A stretch of DNA of 64,000 nt from Gnetum montanum (Eukaryota; Streptophyta; Gnetopsida; Gnetales; Gnetaceae), in the NCBI GenBank assembly GCA_015680685.1, contig MNCI01004501.1, positions 186,569-250,568 on the forward strand, given 5' to 3'. A program made the translations under genes and the position numbers. The notes under the pieces were generated by a model, which made no database searches, was not told the origin of the DNA, and was given only the letters and a program-made list of their open reading frames with translations. Below, piece after piece: positions 22,031 to 32,837 of this stretch. The number at the start of each line of letters is the position of its first letter. The stretch's first letter is position 1.

Positions 22031-22241
22031 CTTGCGTGATATAGAAAGCGTAAATAGTATGAGTACTGTAAATTGAATAACGTAAGAAATGACAAGCGTA
22101 AACTCCAGAAATGAATGTAGTGTGAAAATGTATGACACAAAACTGCTAAGCATGGACCATGATAACTTGCTAAGAGATGATAACGGACGCAAGGACCATT
22201 GTTCAACCATTGATACGCAATTGTCTCTTGATGGCCTTTAC

Positions 22242-22829
22242 GTTGGGCATTGTGTAAGGGTGAGGAGACTTATGGTTTGACTCTTCTACGCTGCCATCCG
22301 GAAATGGCAGGTCGGCCCAAGCTAGACCATCATCATTGCTGTCAGTTTGTTGAGGGGTTTGGAGACAAGTTTGATCATCAGTCGTTTCTATCTCTGAACC
22401 TCGTTCTTCTTCAATGTTATTGATGGTCATGGGGGTGATTTCGTCACCGCGTATCACAACCTCCCCTCCGACATAGGGAAGGTATATCTCTTGGTCTATC
22501 GGTGATGAAACCACCATCAGCTGGGCTAACCACGACCTCCCCAAGATCAAGTTGAACCCTGGCATCTCCTCGACGACTAAGAAAGTGGCCTCTGTTGGGA
22601 ATTGATCCCCTGCCACAAACTCAATACGCACCATCCCCTTAACTTGAACCCGTGCCCCGTTGAACGATTTTACGCAAGCCGTCATCATGGCCGTGATCTG
22701 GTCAACCAGACCCAACATATCCACGATGGAATAGGAAATGACGTTGGTAGCTGCGCCATCGTCTACGTGCACCCTCCGAATCCGGTATTGACTGACCCGG
22801 ATGGTGATGAACATAGACTCAGTTGTGAC
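22242..22829 (-). pseudogene. Aspartic protease of the Tat-like element
   Basis: The minus strand encodes RVHVDDGAATNVIS (active-site motif D-D/S/T-G) and, about 75 residues on, NLILGRSWLAQ, the matching hydrophobic-GR pair of retroviral-type proteases. It is in the same frame as gag, separated by a stop just upstream at about 22,830. It would process the Gag-Pro polyprotein. Reading past 22,242 continues to a TGA at 22,203, but a splice donor candidate lies at 22,241. Confidence 0.8.
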
Positions 22830-23252
22830 CTAACCTTTCTCAGGATCATCTTTGATAGACTCATCGTGGAAGGTCAGTGAGGTAGGCATAGGTTGCTCAG
22901 CTTCGGAAGGAAACATGACAGCATGTATCGCTTCCTCCTCCGTTGGAAAGCTTTCATCCACTGATATGGATGTCAGCATGCGAACCATAGCTTCACAGTG
23001 ATCTCGAGACGTCATAAGCAGGTCATAAAGGCTTAGGGTTGTGTTTTTTTGTTTGAGAGCCTATTTAACTTGCGTAAATGCATCGAGGAGGTCCTTCTCT
23101 CGGCTAGGTTGTTTATCCACCTTGTCCTCTTCCATTCGGCCCAAGAGACGAATCTCCCGAGGTAGAGAAGTGTCAGTCGGGGGGCTGTTCTTTTCCTTGC
23201 CAAGAGAAGGCGGTTGCGTTTCCGCACCTTTATCCTGCCCCTGAGGTACAGG

Positions 23253-25991
23253 CTAAGGCACAGAGGCCAGGGGCCTAGGCTTAGGGAAGCCGAGCATAGA
23301 ATGGTCTTTCGTTGCATTAACTGATGTGTCCTTTCCCTTTGGCTTGGGCGGTGACAGTTGATGCTTTTGGTTGGAGGTTTGCCCCTGCATGAGAGGAGCA
23401 GCCTGTGGTTTTGGCACCCTGATAATGAAGGGTACCTTAGGCGTGGGCGTGGACGAGGCCGTGGCTTGACTGTCGCTGCGTGACTGAGGGTGTATCCAAG
23501 AAGGTGCCTGTATAATGAAGGGCAGCCTTGAGACCCCACTGGCTACCGATGAAATGGTTGGCCCCCTTTGTGAGCTGGCAGGGACATGCAAAACAAAAGG
23601 CTGTTTTGGCGGTTCCCTCCTCTCACTGTCCGTACTCACCACAGTGATTGTATAAGGATCATCGTTTGCGTTCAACGGGTCCTTATATAGGTGCAATGTT
23701 TGGTTTTCTGGATGTGTCGGGTTGCTGCTGTCTAACTTGAGCGAACCATCATCCAGCATACGTTGAATGTCATCCTTCAAAGTCCAGAAATAATCCATAT
23801 TGTGACCACACAGCTGGTGGTAGTCACAGAAATGGTCTAGCCTGAAAGATCTCGAAACTGGTGGTTCGTTAGGCAAGGCTAAAGAAGGGTTCTTCAGCAG
23901 TTCACAATGATGTCTGTGACGCTTCAGAGCTTCCTTGGACACCTTCTTAGGTTGAATGTGCCCTGCCCCTAACAGTTGTTTCAACAGTTCAGAATTCTTT
24001 ACAGGTAATGCCGTGTACTTTGAGTGATCCTTACACTCAATGTTTGGCTTAGGCTGGGGGGGCCCTTTAGGGGCAGTTGTGTCTTGGCTGGTGCCGGCAC
24101 TAGCCATGGTCTCAGGAGGCGCCGTGGGTTCCTTCTTGTTCTTAGTCTTTGTACCTTCAGTCATCGCAGCTACTTTCGTTGTCGCTGCTTTACCTTTGTC
24201 TTTGCTCTTGTTATGTGCATTCCTGTAGGCGACATACGTCGGGTCCTTGCTGGCCTCCACAGCATCTTGGATGCTTCTAGTTTGAGCGAAGGCTTGGTGT
24301 AGAGAGTTGGGGGAAAGATAATACAGCTTTGACTTAATAAATTCATTGATTTCTCCCTTGAATATAGCCAGCAGATGTGAGTCTGCGATCGGCTCACGAA
24401 TCTCATTCAAGGTAGCATTCCAGCGCTGTATGAACTTTTGGACAGGCTCGAGCAGGTCTTGCTTCACCCCCATGAGCTGATCCAATGTGACTTCCAGTTT
24501 CAAGTTGTATTTGAAGCGGGTCACAAAGTGGGTCAGCAGCTCTTCCAAGGTTGAGATGGAAGAGCGTGGGAGAACTCGGTACCAGTCCAAAGCTTTCCCT
24601 GTTAGAGACATTGCAAAGACTCGGATGATGGTGTGTGGCCACTGTTGCAACAACAAGGACTCAAACCTAGACATGACCAAGTGAGCGTTGGGATCTCCCT
24701 CCTCATTGTACTTGGTGAAATGAGGTAGGGACATCCCTGGCGGCAACGATAGCATAGGGACTGCTGGACTAATCGGATCATCCTGGTAAAAGTCCATGAT
24801 CTGAATGGTATCAGAACCAGCGGCTTTGAGGCATCGAACCTCCTCGGTGAGAGTCTGTATAAGCTGGGGGGCCTGGTCCAGACCTGTTGACGGAGGTGTC
24901 TGTGTAGAAGGCATAGGAGGTTGGACTGGGAGGGCAGCGCTAGGGAACGGAAATGACGGGAGAGGTTGGCTGGCTGCTTGTGGGGCGGGGATCCCTACAG
25001 GTGGAGGGGCCTGTGAAGACCACCACCCACTAGTTTGCGAAAAGGGATTAGCCGCCGCCTGCTACGTAAGATAAGGATAGATATACTACAGGACCACCTG
25101 TGGAACTTGCATTGTGGGTGCAACGAAGGGTTGCACACCATACAGCGCAGACTGGTTGTGTTGCGCTGCAGGGTTGGGCCACTGACTTGGGGTAGGCTAT
25201 TGGATGTATGTTTGTGGCTGAACAGCTATGGTGATCTGTTGAGTTGGAGGGGGCAGGGGTGGTAAAATCTACGCTGGGCGAGCTGTCGATATCTTGTGAG
25301 GTTGTATCTGAGGGATGAAATGGGGCGCAGTGATCGCCGGGACCACTGCTGGAATGCTGAGAACTCGTGATGATGCAACTACCCCCATATTATTGTGGGG
25401 CACTTGCACTGGCAGCCCAGATGGCTGCACAGTGGCTTGTGGAATGATGGGGACATGCATCTGTGTGGTTATGGCTGAGTCAAGAGGAGCGGCCTCTCCG
25501 TTGAAAGGAAACAGGGGATTTACGTACATGTGGGGGCTTAGGGTATGGAACGAATGTTCCGACTGGGCTGCCAATTCGTCCTCTTCCTCCTACCCACTCT
25601 GGGGTTCCACCACAGCCTGTGTAGCCTGGCTCTTGGCCATGACCAACTGTGTGATAAGTTCATGTTGATGTTCGGTCAAGGGAATGATTTCGTAAGCTGT
25701 TGGCTTGAAATCATGGCCCCCTCGGTGGACCACCTCAAATTTTCGTTTTGCTTCAACCTCGGCTCGGCTAAGAGCCAGCTTCGCCTAGATCTTGACACAT
25801 ATAAAGTTGTATTCTTTAGGGGTTATGACCGTGAAGACGGGCTCTTTTCCCTGAAGTCTCAATGATTGGCGCAATGGCCCCTGAGATCCTGTTGCGCCAG
25901 GAGCTGGTCTGGTGACCGCGATAGGGTTCACAGATGTGGCACCCAAATCGGCAGGGACCATGGCGGTTGTGGTCGTGTACAAGGAATCCAT
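23253..25991 (-). pseudogene. Gag of the Tat-like element
   Basis: Starts at the ATG complementary to 25,989-25,991, just after the primer-binding site. The N-terminal third (to about 24,915) is Pro/Thr-rich and broken by stops (for example at 25,785 and 25,269). The core from 24,914 is open for 553 codons and carries the retrotransposon gag domain (MSLPHFTKYNEEGDPNAHL, then MSLTGKALDWYRVLP and FVTRFKYNLKLEVTL), a CDYHQLCGHNMDYFWTLKDD zinc-binding-like segment typical of Tat gag, and a long Pro/Ser-rich tail. Gag packages the RNA in cytoplasmic particles. It is in frame with the protease. Confidence 0.88.
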
Positions 25992-26208
25992 TGAGCAATG
26001 AGATTAATGATAACTAGTAATCGGATCTAAGGAATGGCTGGCAACAAAAGCACGAATAGGCTTTCTACCCTGTAGGATTCCAAAGAAATCGTCCTTGCGA
26101 CCGATCTACACCACACGATTTGCCGTAAACTTCCCTAGAGGTGTTACGTCTATGGTTTAGCATATGGATTGCTAACAGGGCTACCTGAAATATTCGGATC
26201 GGAGCTTA

Positions 26209-26227
26209 GGCCCTCCTTCTAGTGCCA
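26209..26227 (-). other. Primer-binding site of the Tat-like element
   Basis: The minus strand reads TGGCACTAGAAGGAGGGCC, six bases after the end of the 5' LTR (CGTTACA). TGG at the 5' end pairs with the CCA of a tRNA; the tRNA species is not assigned here. Confidence 0.65.
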
Positions 26228-26233
26228 AAAAAT

Positions 26234-27773
26234 TGTAACGATGAAAAACATCGGCAGCTAGAAAATACCAAACAAAATCCCGCGTACACAGTTTTAACCA
26301 CAAATCTGTGCGAGGGCTATGCTGGAAAAACGGATCCGCGGCACCCTGAATGGTCTTGTTGATTAGACAGGAACTTACTAGTTAGTAAACCGATGGAGAT
26401 AATGAATATCTCGTGGAACGATCTGATTCGAGGAATCGCAAAATAAGGGGAAAACGACATAGACAAATTGTAATGATGATAACACTAAATATGATAAGAG
26501 GAGGCTAACATAAGAGAAACACGTAGTTTCAAGATCTACACTTTGGCTTGAAAAATGTATATTTTGTATATCACATTACACTGGGGAGACCCCGATTACT
26601 TGGCGTAAGGTAAGCACAAAACAACAAGAAAATTGTCCAAACAGAGATCCGATCTACCTCGTGGGCCAAAGCTAGGATGCAAGGAAGGTCAAGCTTTGAC
26701 GTCTATCGATCAACTGTTTCTGACCAATAGAGCCTTCGAACCGTGCAAGGTGATCCCACGATCTTGGATCTGCTTCTTTCGCCTTAGGTAGTTTCTATTT
26801 AGGACCGCCAATGGTCGCTGATGGAGAAAGCTGTGTCTTCTCCAAGAACGATTACTCTTGTTGCCGATGCTTAAAGCGAACTCTGCTCTCTTTCTGCCGG
26901 AAGGTGATGCTGTCAACAATTGCCAACGTGCTGCCCTCTCTGTCTCTGCTCAAAGTGATAAGTGCTCTTGTGCTTAGAAAAATGTCCTTTGCCTCTTTGA
27001 TTTTCCCACCCTTGTATCTTTGTCAACTAGGGTATTTATAGGCTATGACGCCCTGTGGAAAAGGCGCAACCCTGATGACGTGTGTCCCGAATGTTTCAGG
27101 TACTATTGGTCTGACCATTTTTGTGTCAAACTTCATGACTACGCACTATACGCTTATTTGCGTATTGTGCGTGTAAAGAACAGATGCGCGTCAGGCATGT
27201 TTCAATTATATTTTGGTTATATTACACTCATTCACGCTGCGTTGCGTGCATGAGTGTAACATAACATGGAAACAATGGATTCAAGCTGTTTTACGCTTGC
27301 TTACGCAGCTGCGCGTAATGAAGCGTAAACGGTGTCTAGCTTGGCGACGCAATACGTTGTGATACGCTACGTTGCGTGATGAGCGTATGATGAGCAATCG
27401 CACTTTCTTATAATTTGCCTTTGACTGTTTTGGAGCTCATTACGCTGCCGTGCGTAATAGAGCATAAACCTGGCCTTGAACAAAAGAATTAGCAAAATAT
27501 ACGAGAATTCGCATATTACGCTGCTCAAGCCTTCTAATACCAGACTATGTTTAAACAGAATCACGCTAAGCGCCATTACGCTACGTCGCGTGGTATAGCG
27601 TAAACAGAGAAAACATAGTAAGATTAGGAATCTACACAAGAAGTTGAAGACTTGATGCTACGTGCCTCTTGGTGTTGCTCTGTCTTATTCTCCCTTCTAG
27701 AATTCTGACATGCGCCCTTGCCTGAATTGCGAATATTTTCCTGAGGCCGACTCGCAATTTTCACGGTGTTTCA
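26234..27773 (-). mobile_element. 5' LTR of the Tat-like element
   Basis: Aligns with 10,682-12,207, starting TGTAACGATG and ending GTGTTTCA on the + strand. It is 14 bp longer because of a CTCTCTGTCTCTG-type insertion near 26,937. TATA box (minus, TATAAATA) at 27,033-27,040; hairpin at 27,141-27,172 with one mismatch. GATAG follows at 27,774-27,778. Confidence 0.93.
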
Positions 27774-27778
27774 GATAG
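27774..27778. repeat. Target-site duplication, right copy (GATAG)
   Basis: Identical to the five bases before the left LTR, fixing the limits of the Tat-like insertion. Confidence 0.9.
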
Positions 27779-28780
27779 CTTCTTAGATATTGATCATACT
27801 ATGGATTTCCAACATGGATTCATCATCATGATTGGGTTAGTAAGCTTTGTTGAAGTGGTGCCCCCTTTGATGCTCATGCCTCTCTTAATCCTATGGTCCA
27901 CCCCTATGTCTTCTTAGTTCATGGTCTTTATCTTCTTCATCAGAGTATCTCGAGTGATGGTCATAATGATCATGAGTTCTACATTCCTCCTTGTCATGGT
28001 CTTAGTACCTTTATATTCTCCTATCAAAGTCCACCAATAATCATGAGAATGAAGATGATGTTGTAGGGGAACGATGCTAGCTTGTCCTTTTTCTATGACT
28101 TTGATATTCCTCTTTATGGGATCTAGCAAAAGCTCTTAGCCTTAAGTCCTACTTATACTTGGAGTTTGTTGCCTTCCTTCTAGGTGTCTCTACGAGAGCA
28201 GAATGTAGTTGAACTTTGACAAGCTCTTCAAATTAGATGATAGATGTTTGGGAAGGATCCTCATGATTGTGGTGGAGTTTTTTATGATAAATGCATCACC
28301 ATAGAATTCTTCTAGGGCAACTGGAGAGTTAACATGCTTTTCTTTTTTATGTACATGTTTAATCTCCATAGCACCATCTCTCTTCACTTTTGCATGTGTG
28401 GATTAGTAGGGTCTTGTCATGTGTTTGGTCACATGAGACCCCTCATATACATGGTTTAGATTCATCCCACTTAAAGGATGTTCGAAGCATGCTAAGTGCT
28501 AATTATTCTAAAGGCAAAACTATGTTGCCCTATATGTCTCTCCACCTCATTTGCCTATCTTAATGAAAGATGAAAGTAAAGTCTAGGTAGTAATGATCAT
28601 TATGAGCATATAATATTTTATTTTCATGGGCATACCCTAGTCTTCTTCATTAGTGGTTCTATCATTGTCCTATTTTAGTACTTTGGAAGGTTATGATTTG
28701 TCCTTAAGTCAAGCTATGTTGAAATTGTGATGCTTTCTTAAGTGTGCATTATCAAATTTGTTAAAGGATCATGTAATTTA
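27779..28780 (-). pseudogene. N-terminal gag half of Athila-like element D
   Basis: On the minus strand the bases near 27,860-27,774 encode a stretch (NHDDESMLEIHSMINI) that lines up with NENEPLLATKSLRHIT of copy C, and the gag resumes at 10,676 on the other side of the Tat-like element. The frame is broken by stops and indels. The beginning near 28,780-28,740 has the FDNAH/SDNAL counterpart of the gag start in copy C. Confidence 0.65.
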
Positions 28781-28843
28781 GTTTTTTTTTTAAATTATGA
28801 ATACAAAAAACTTTGTAAAATTAAATACTCAACACATTGACTA

Positions 28844-28861
28844 TCCCCATCAATGATCCTA
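28844..28861 (-). other. Primer-binding site of Athila-like element D
   Basis: The minus strand reads TAGGATCATTGATGGGGA one base after the LTR end. It matches 11 of 18 bases of TGGCGCCGTTGCCGGGGA, the tRNA-Asp primer site typical of Athila/Tat elements; five of the seven differences are transitions. Confidence 0.65.
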
Positions 28862-28862
28862 A

Positions 28863-29735
28863 TGATGACCAGTGGAGCAATCCAACATCCAACCATACAA
28901 GTTATGAGTGTTCACGTGCAACTTAATCATAATCTATAAATGGTTAATGTTGATATGCTAGTAATTGAGTTAAGCTCATGATCGTTGGCTTTCCACTTCA
29001 AGCTAGTAAAGTATAAGTTTATGGTTTACCTTGTAGTGAGACATATGATAGTTGATGTTGATCGACCATTGATACTCTTAAGTGTGGACATGATAAAGAT
29101 GAAATTGTATACTAATTCTAAGTAATAATGGTAATGTAAATCTACTCTAGCCTATAACAATGAGCATTTGGTCCTAGCTTACGGTACACATCGTGGGCTC
29201 ATGTAACCATTACTAAGATTACCAAGTGAGTTCACTATTGAGTGAATTAAGTGAAATCACTACTAGGTTAACAAATGATTACACTTTAACGCTTGAAACC
29301 AATTGTATTCATTCCACTTTACTAATGAACAAATAAAGTACTTGGAGACATAAATGATTAAACTATGACAATAGTAAAAACTATGCTAATTAAAACTATA
29401 AAACTAAGTGGATTCTACAATGATCAAAAGTAATCTCAATCTTTATTTCTAGACATGAACTATGCCTAAGTACACTTTACTCAAATAAACATTTCATACA
29501 ACTACCCAACACCACATTGTAGGCATTCACTCTATCACTAAAGCTACAAAAACAAACTACAAGAGTTTACTTACGGATGGAATGAAAATTTGTGTGGATT
29601 GCATGCCCAATTATCATATTTATAGGGCTACTCACATCTTAAGATATCATATCAACAATGACGTAGCATGTGCTGCCACATCATATTAATGACATTGTTA
29701 ATAGAATATTGTTGCTATGATATCATCATGCATCA
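28863..29735 (-). mobile_element. 5' LTR of Athila-like element D (873 bp)
   Basis: The minus strand runs TGATGCATGATGATATC to GGTCATCA. It has a TATA box TATAAATA at 29,617-29,624 and the family-typical AATAAAGATTGAGATTAC block near 29,440, which matches the LTRs at 46.6 and 59.1 kb. GATATC occurs at 29,643-29,648 and 29,719-29,724 upstream of the TATA box. Confidence 0.8.
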
Positions 29736-29899
29736 AAATTTGACTTTATCAATTGGTATTTCATCTTAAAGTTTTCTTTCTTTGGAGGACCTCATGAATG
29801 TAGTGATTTTTATGTCAAATAATAAAGTTCTAGGACTATATGGATTTCTATCCAGTTTTATAAGCATTTTTTCCCTTATATAAAGTTTGATTTTTATGC

Positions 29900-31250
29900 T
29901 ATGTAGAAGGAGGGTATTCACAAAAAATCCCTTAGACAAATTTTCAATCGTGGCATTATTAAACTATTGTTAAAGGAATGAGATCTTTATTTGATGAAAA
30001 ATTATACCCCCATCATGCTATTTGGAATTTCTTATAATATTATTGCTAGAGTTGTGACTTTCAAGATTAAGTATCATATTGCCAAAGTTGTTAATAAGGA
30101 ATAATCAGTTTTGTCCCTAGGAGATACATTCTAGACAATGTTTTAGCAACCACTAAAGCTTTGAATAAGGTTGAAGAGTTTGGAAAATATTGTTTCCTTC
30201 TTAAGTTGAACTTTGCTAAAGTGTATGATTAGATCGAATGATCTTCATTCTTAGAACTCTTAAGCATATATAGTTAGGAATCTTGTTTATTCATCATGTT
30301 GTACTTCTTCTTATAGATGCTTTAGCCAGAATCTCTATTAATAGAAAATTATCTAATGCCACCTTTTTGCAAAGATTTTTCAAACAAGGTTATTCTCTTA
30401 TGCTCTTTTTATATATTATTATAGCTAGTGTGTTGGATTATGTCTTTGATCTTGAATCTAAAATGAATAATATTCATAGTGTTTCTCTTCCTTTTAATTT
30501 TTGTTACATCAATATTAGTCAATATATAGATGATATTTTTTTAATGTTGTAAAAATATTAGTTAGAGATTCAAATAGCTATTAGTATTATACTATAATAC
30601 CTTTGGCTTAAGAATCAACTGGGACAATTCTAGTAGTGTAAATTATTTTTATAGGCATTTTAATCCCAATATATAGAATGTTGCTAGGAGATGGATAGAA
30701 CTATATGAGACCTTTAAACTACTAGGAATACCTCTTCTTGTTATTCTTAAAATTTCTTACTTATGGAATTCTATTATGTTGAAAGTTATGAAAAAAGGTA
30801 AAAAGGTGATCTAAATGACATCTTTCTCTTCATGGAAGGATCATTATTACAAAGCATATTCTCTCTTCCATTTTTGTTTTCTACTCCTTCTTTGTGTTAA
30901 AGAAATGCAACTATATGAAGATTTAAAGAATTAATAGGTGCTATATTTGGAAAAACAATAATGTTGAACATGACTTTGCTCAAGTTAACTAGAATATTTG
31001 TACACTTATTGAAAAGAATGGTGACCTTAGAATTGGTATTCTTTATGATCAATCTTTGGCTCTATTTGCAAAGTGGATTCTTAGGGCTATGAAAGGTATG
31101 AAGAGTTGAAAGAAGCTAGTTAAACTTAATTTTCAGAAAACAGGTAATATCCTTTATTTTCCTCATTTATCTTGGTTGAATTGGGTTGTTTCTAGAGTTT
31201 CTTTTAATATTAAAGGCTCCATGTTTCTTCAAGATATATGGTAAATATAC
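29900..31250 (+). pseudogene. Decayed LINE reverse transcriptase
   Basis: Shifting + frames give LINE RT blocks in order: SYNIIARVVTFKIKYHIAKV, then YILDNVLATTKALNKVEEFG with LLKLNFAKVYD, then SINRKLSNATFLQRFFKQGY and QYIDDIFLML (the Y-x-D-D box, about 30,520), then LGIPLLVI...LWNSIMLKVMKKGKK. Many stops and frameshifts. It is not the same copy or close family as the LINE at 32.8 kb. Confidence 0.65.
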
Positions 31251-32825
31251 TAGATTGTTTCTAAGTATTTAAGTTTCTCTCCTAAGAATGTTAAGACTTC
31301 TATGCTCTAGTCACACTTATTATGATGATCAGTAGCTGCTACGCTTGCCTTTTATGAATATTAACACCATTCTATGAGAATTTTATAGTCATTACTAATT
31401 TAAAGTTAGAGGGATATTGTGAGTGAAGTAGGGATTATGCAAGAATAGGATAATTCACAAGTATATAGCTCTTAGAAACTACCATCTCTTTTTATAGGCA
31501 ATCCTATTTATTATTAAAGCTTAGTTTTACATGGATCTTCTTTAATCAGTTTTAAAATGATAATTCTCATGTTTCAAACTTTAACAATCTTCAAATTTAT
31601 GAGTAAGGTGCTTTCAAGAAAACACCATTTTTAATATGTGAATCATAAATGGTCTATTAACTAGAGCTTTGATATATATATAATCACTTTTAAGAAATTA
31701 TGAATGACTAGTTGTTAACCTAAGATTAAAGTTTTCATATAGTCTATACTTAACAATGAACTTTATATGAGTGAAAAAATGTAATAAATTAGGCTTGACT
31801 CATTGATCTGCCTTTTGTGTATTCTTCATAATCCATTATGCATGTATTTTTGAATTACCTAATAATAAAACTTATGATGGTTTTTGCATTTGAATTGATA
31901 TTTTCTATGTCTAAGCTACCTTATACTTGTATTGATTATATTTTAGTTGCTATCTTAAATCTTGTAGAAGGTTTTGGAATTTCATTTTCTTATTTGAAAG
32001 AAATGACATGAGTATCTATTTAGAGGCTATCAAGTCTCTCTTTTAGTTAATACTATTTTTTCTACCATGTGTCTTTTGATAAAGCCTAAAATTATTGATA
32101 TTTGACAAACATGAATTATTTCATTTCAAAAATTCAAATGCTTATTATTTATCATACAATCATCTTTTACTTGAGATTATCATAAGTTTGTAATTGTAGG
32201 ACTAACATATTTGTTCTAGGACTATTGTTGGATTGTTGGGTGGTTTAGCTGAGAAAGTAACTAGGGACATGTTTATTTTTTTTTTAATGTTTTTCTATAG
32301 GTTACCACTAGCTTCAACTCCAACTACATCCAAAAACTACTAATTTTTGATGACTCTAGCTAGGTTATGACAGATAGTAGAGATTCACAAGATTTGTAGT
32401 TATTACTACATGTACCTAGCCAGCTGTAGTTAATAACTAGCTATTATTATTCCTTTCCATTATTATACATGTCATTACCTATTTCAACAAAAAGAATCAA
32501 TAGAAAATCCTCTATAAATCCCATTTCCCACATTAAGTTTTGGTACTTTGGACCTAAGATGACTCTTTCCTAAGGACCTCTAACTTATTCCCCCTTTTGC
32601 TTTCACTCTAGGTTACTACTACATTGGATTAGACATTATTTGGAATTGAGACTTCAACATGTGGATGTTCCACCAACACCATCATCTAGGCACTCTTTGT
32701 TCAAGGACACAAGGTATGAGTTCTTGGTTTATGTAATGGTGTAGTCCACTTAATCTTTCCATGGGTTTGTAATGTGATCTTGATTCCTATAGTTGATAAA
32801 TTAATTGTTCTATCAAGTTCATATT
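31251..32825. other. Unclassified AT-rich DNA, insertion target of the LINE
   Basis: No gene recognised. A TATAAATCCC sequence at about 32,511 with downstream CT-rich and splice-like tracts could belong to a degraded LTR or promoter. The LINE at 32,838 inserted into its right end. Confidence 0.3.
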
Positions 32826-32837
32826 GTAAGGTTAGTA
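32826..32837. repeat. LINE target-site duplication, left copy
   Basis: GTAAGGTTAGTA, repeated exactly at 36,109-36,120. Confidence 0.85.

Larger units (their letters stand above)
17138..22241 (-). other. Interval between protease and RT, candidate retrotransposon intron
   Basis: On the minus strand gag-protease is open in one frame to the PR end, where AAC|GTAAAG (GT at 22,241-22,240) is a phase-0 donor candidate; TTTTGCAG ending at 17,138 is a phase-0 acceptor candidate in front of the RT frame. Ogre elements are known to remove a short intron between protease and RT. Here the interval is 5,104 bp and contains two gene models on the + strand plus related short repeats at both sides. Splicing is inferred, not shown. 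Confidence 0.45.
10682..27773 (-). mobile_element. Complete 17.1 kb Tat/Ogre-like Ty3/gypsy retrotransposon
   Basis: Two LTRs of 1,526 and 1,540 bp (TGTAACG...GTGTTTCA on the + strand) bound the element and a 5-bp duplication GATAG flanks it. On the minus strand the order is 5' LTR, primer-binding site, gag, protease, a 5.1 kb interval, reverse transcriptase, RNase H, a second RNase H of the kind found in the Tat lineage, integrase, a tandem-repeat-rich 3' region and 3' LTR. The order and dual RNase H place it in the Tat lineage; gag-pro and pol in different frames with a splice-like junction between them recall Ogre. The LTRs differ by scattered, mostly C/T and G/A changes and one 14-bp indel, so the insertion is not recent, and the coding regions have stops and a frameshift. 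It sits inside the gag of Athila-like element D. It also carries spliced genes on the opposite strand. Confidence 0.93.

Noticed and set aside
24024-25668. Several + strand frames over the gag region
   Set aside because: They are shadows of the minus-strand gag, which has the conserved domain.
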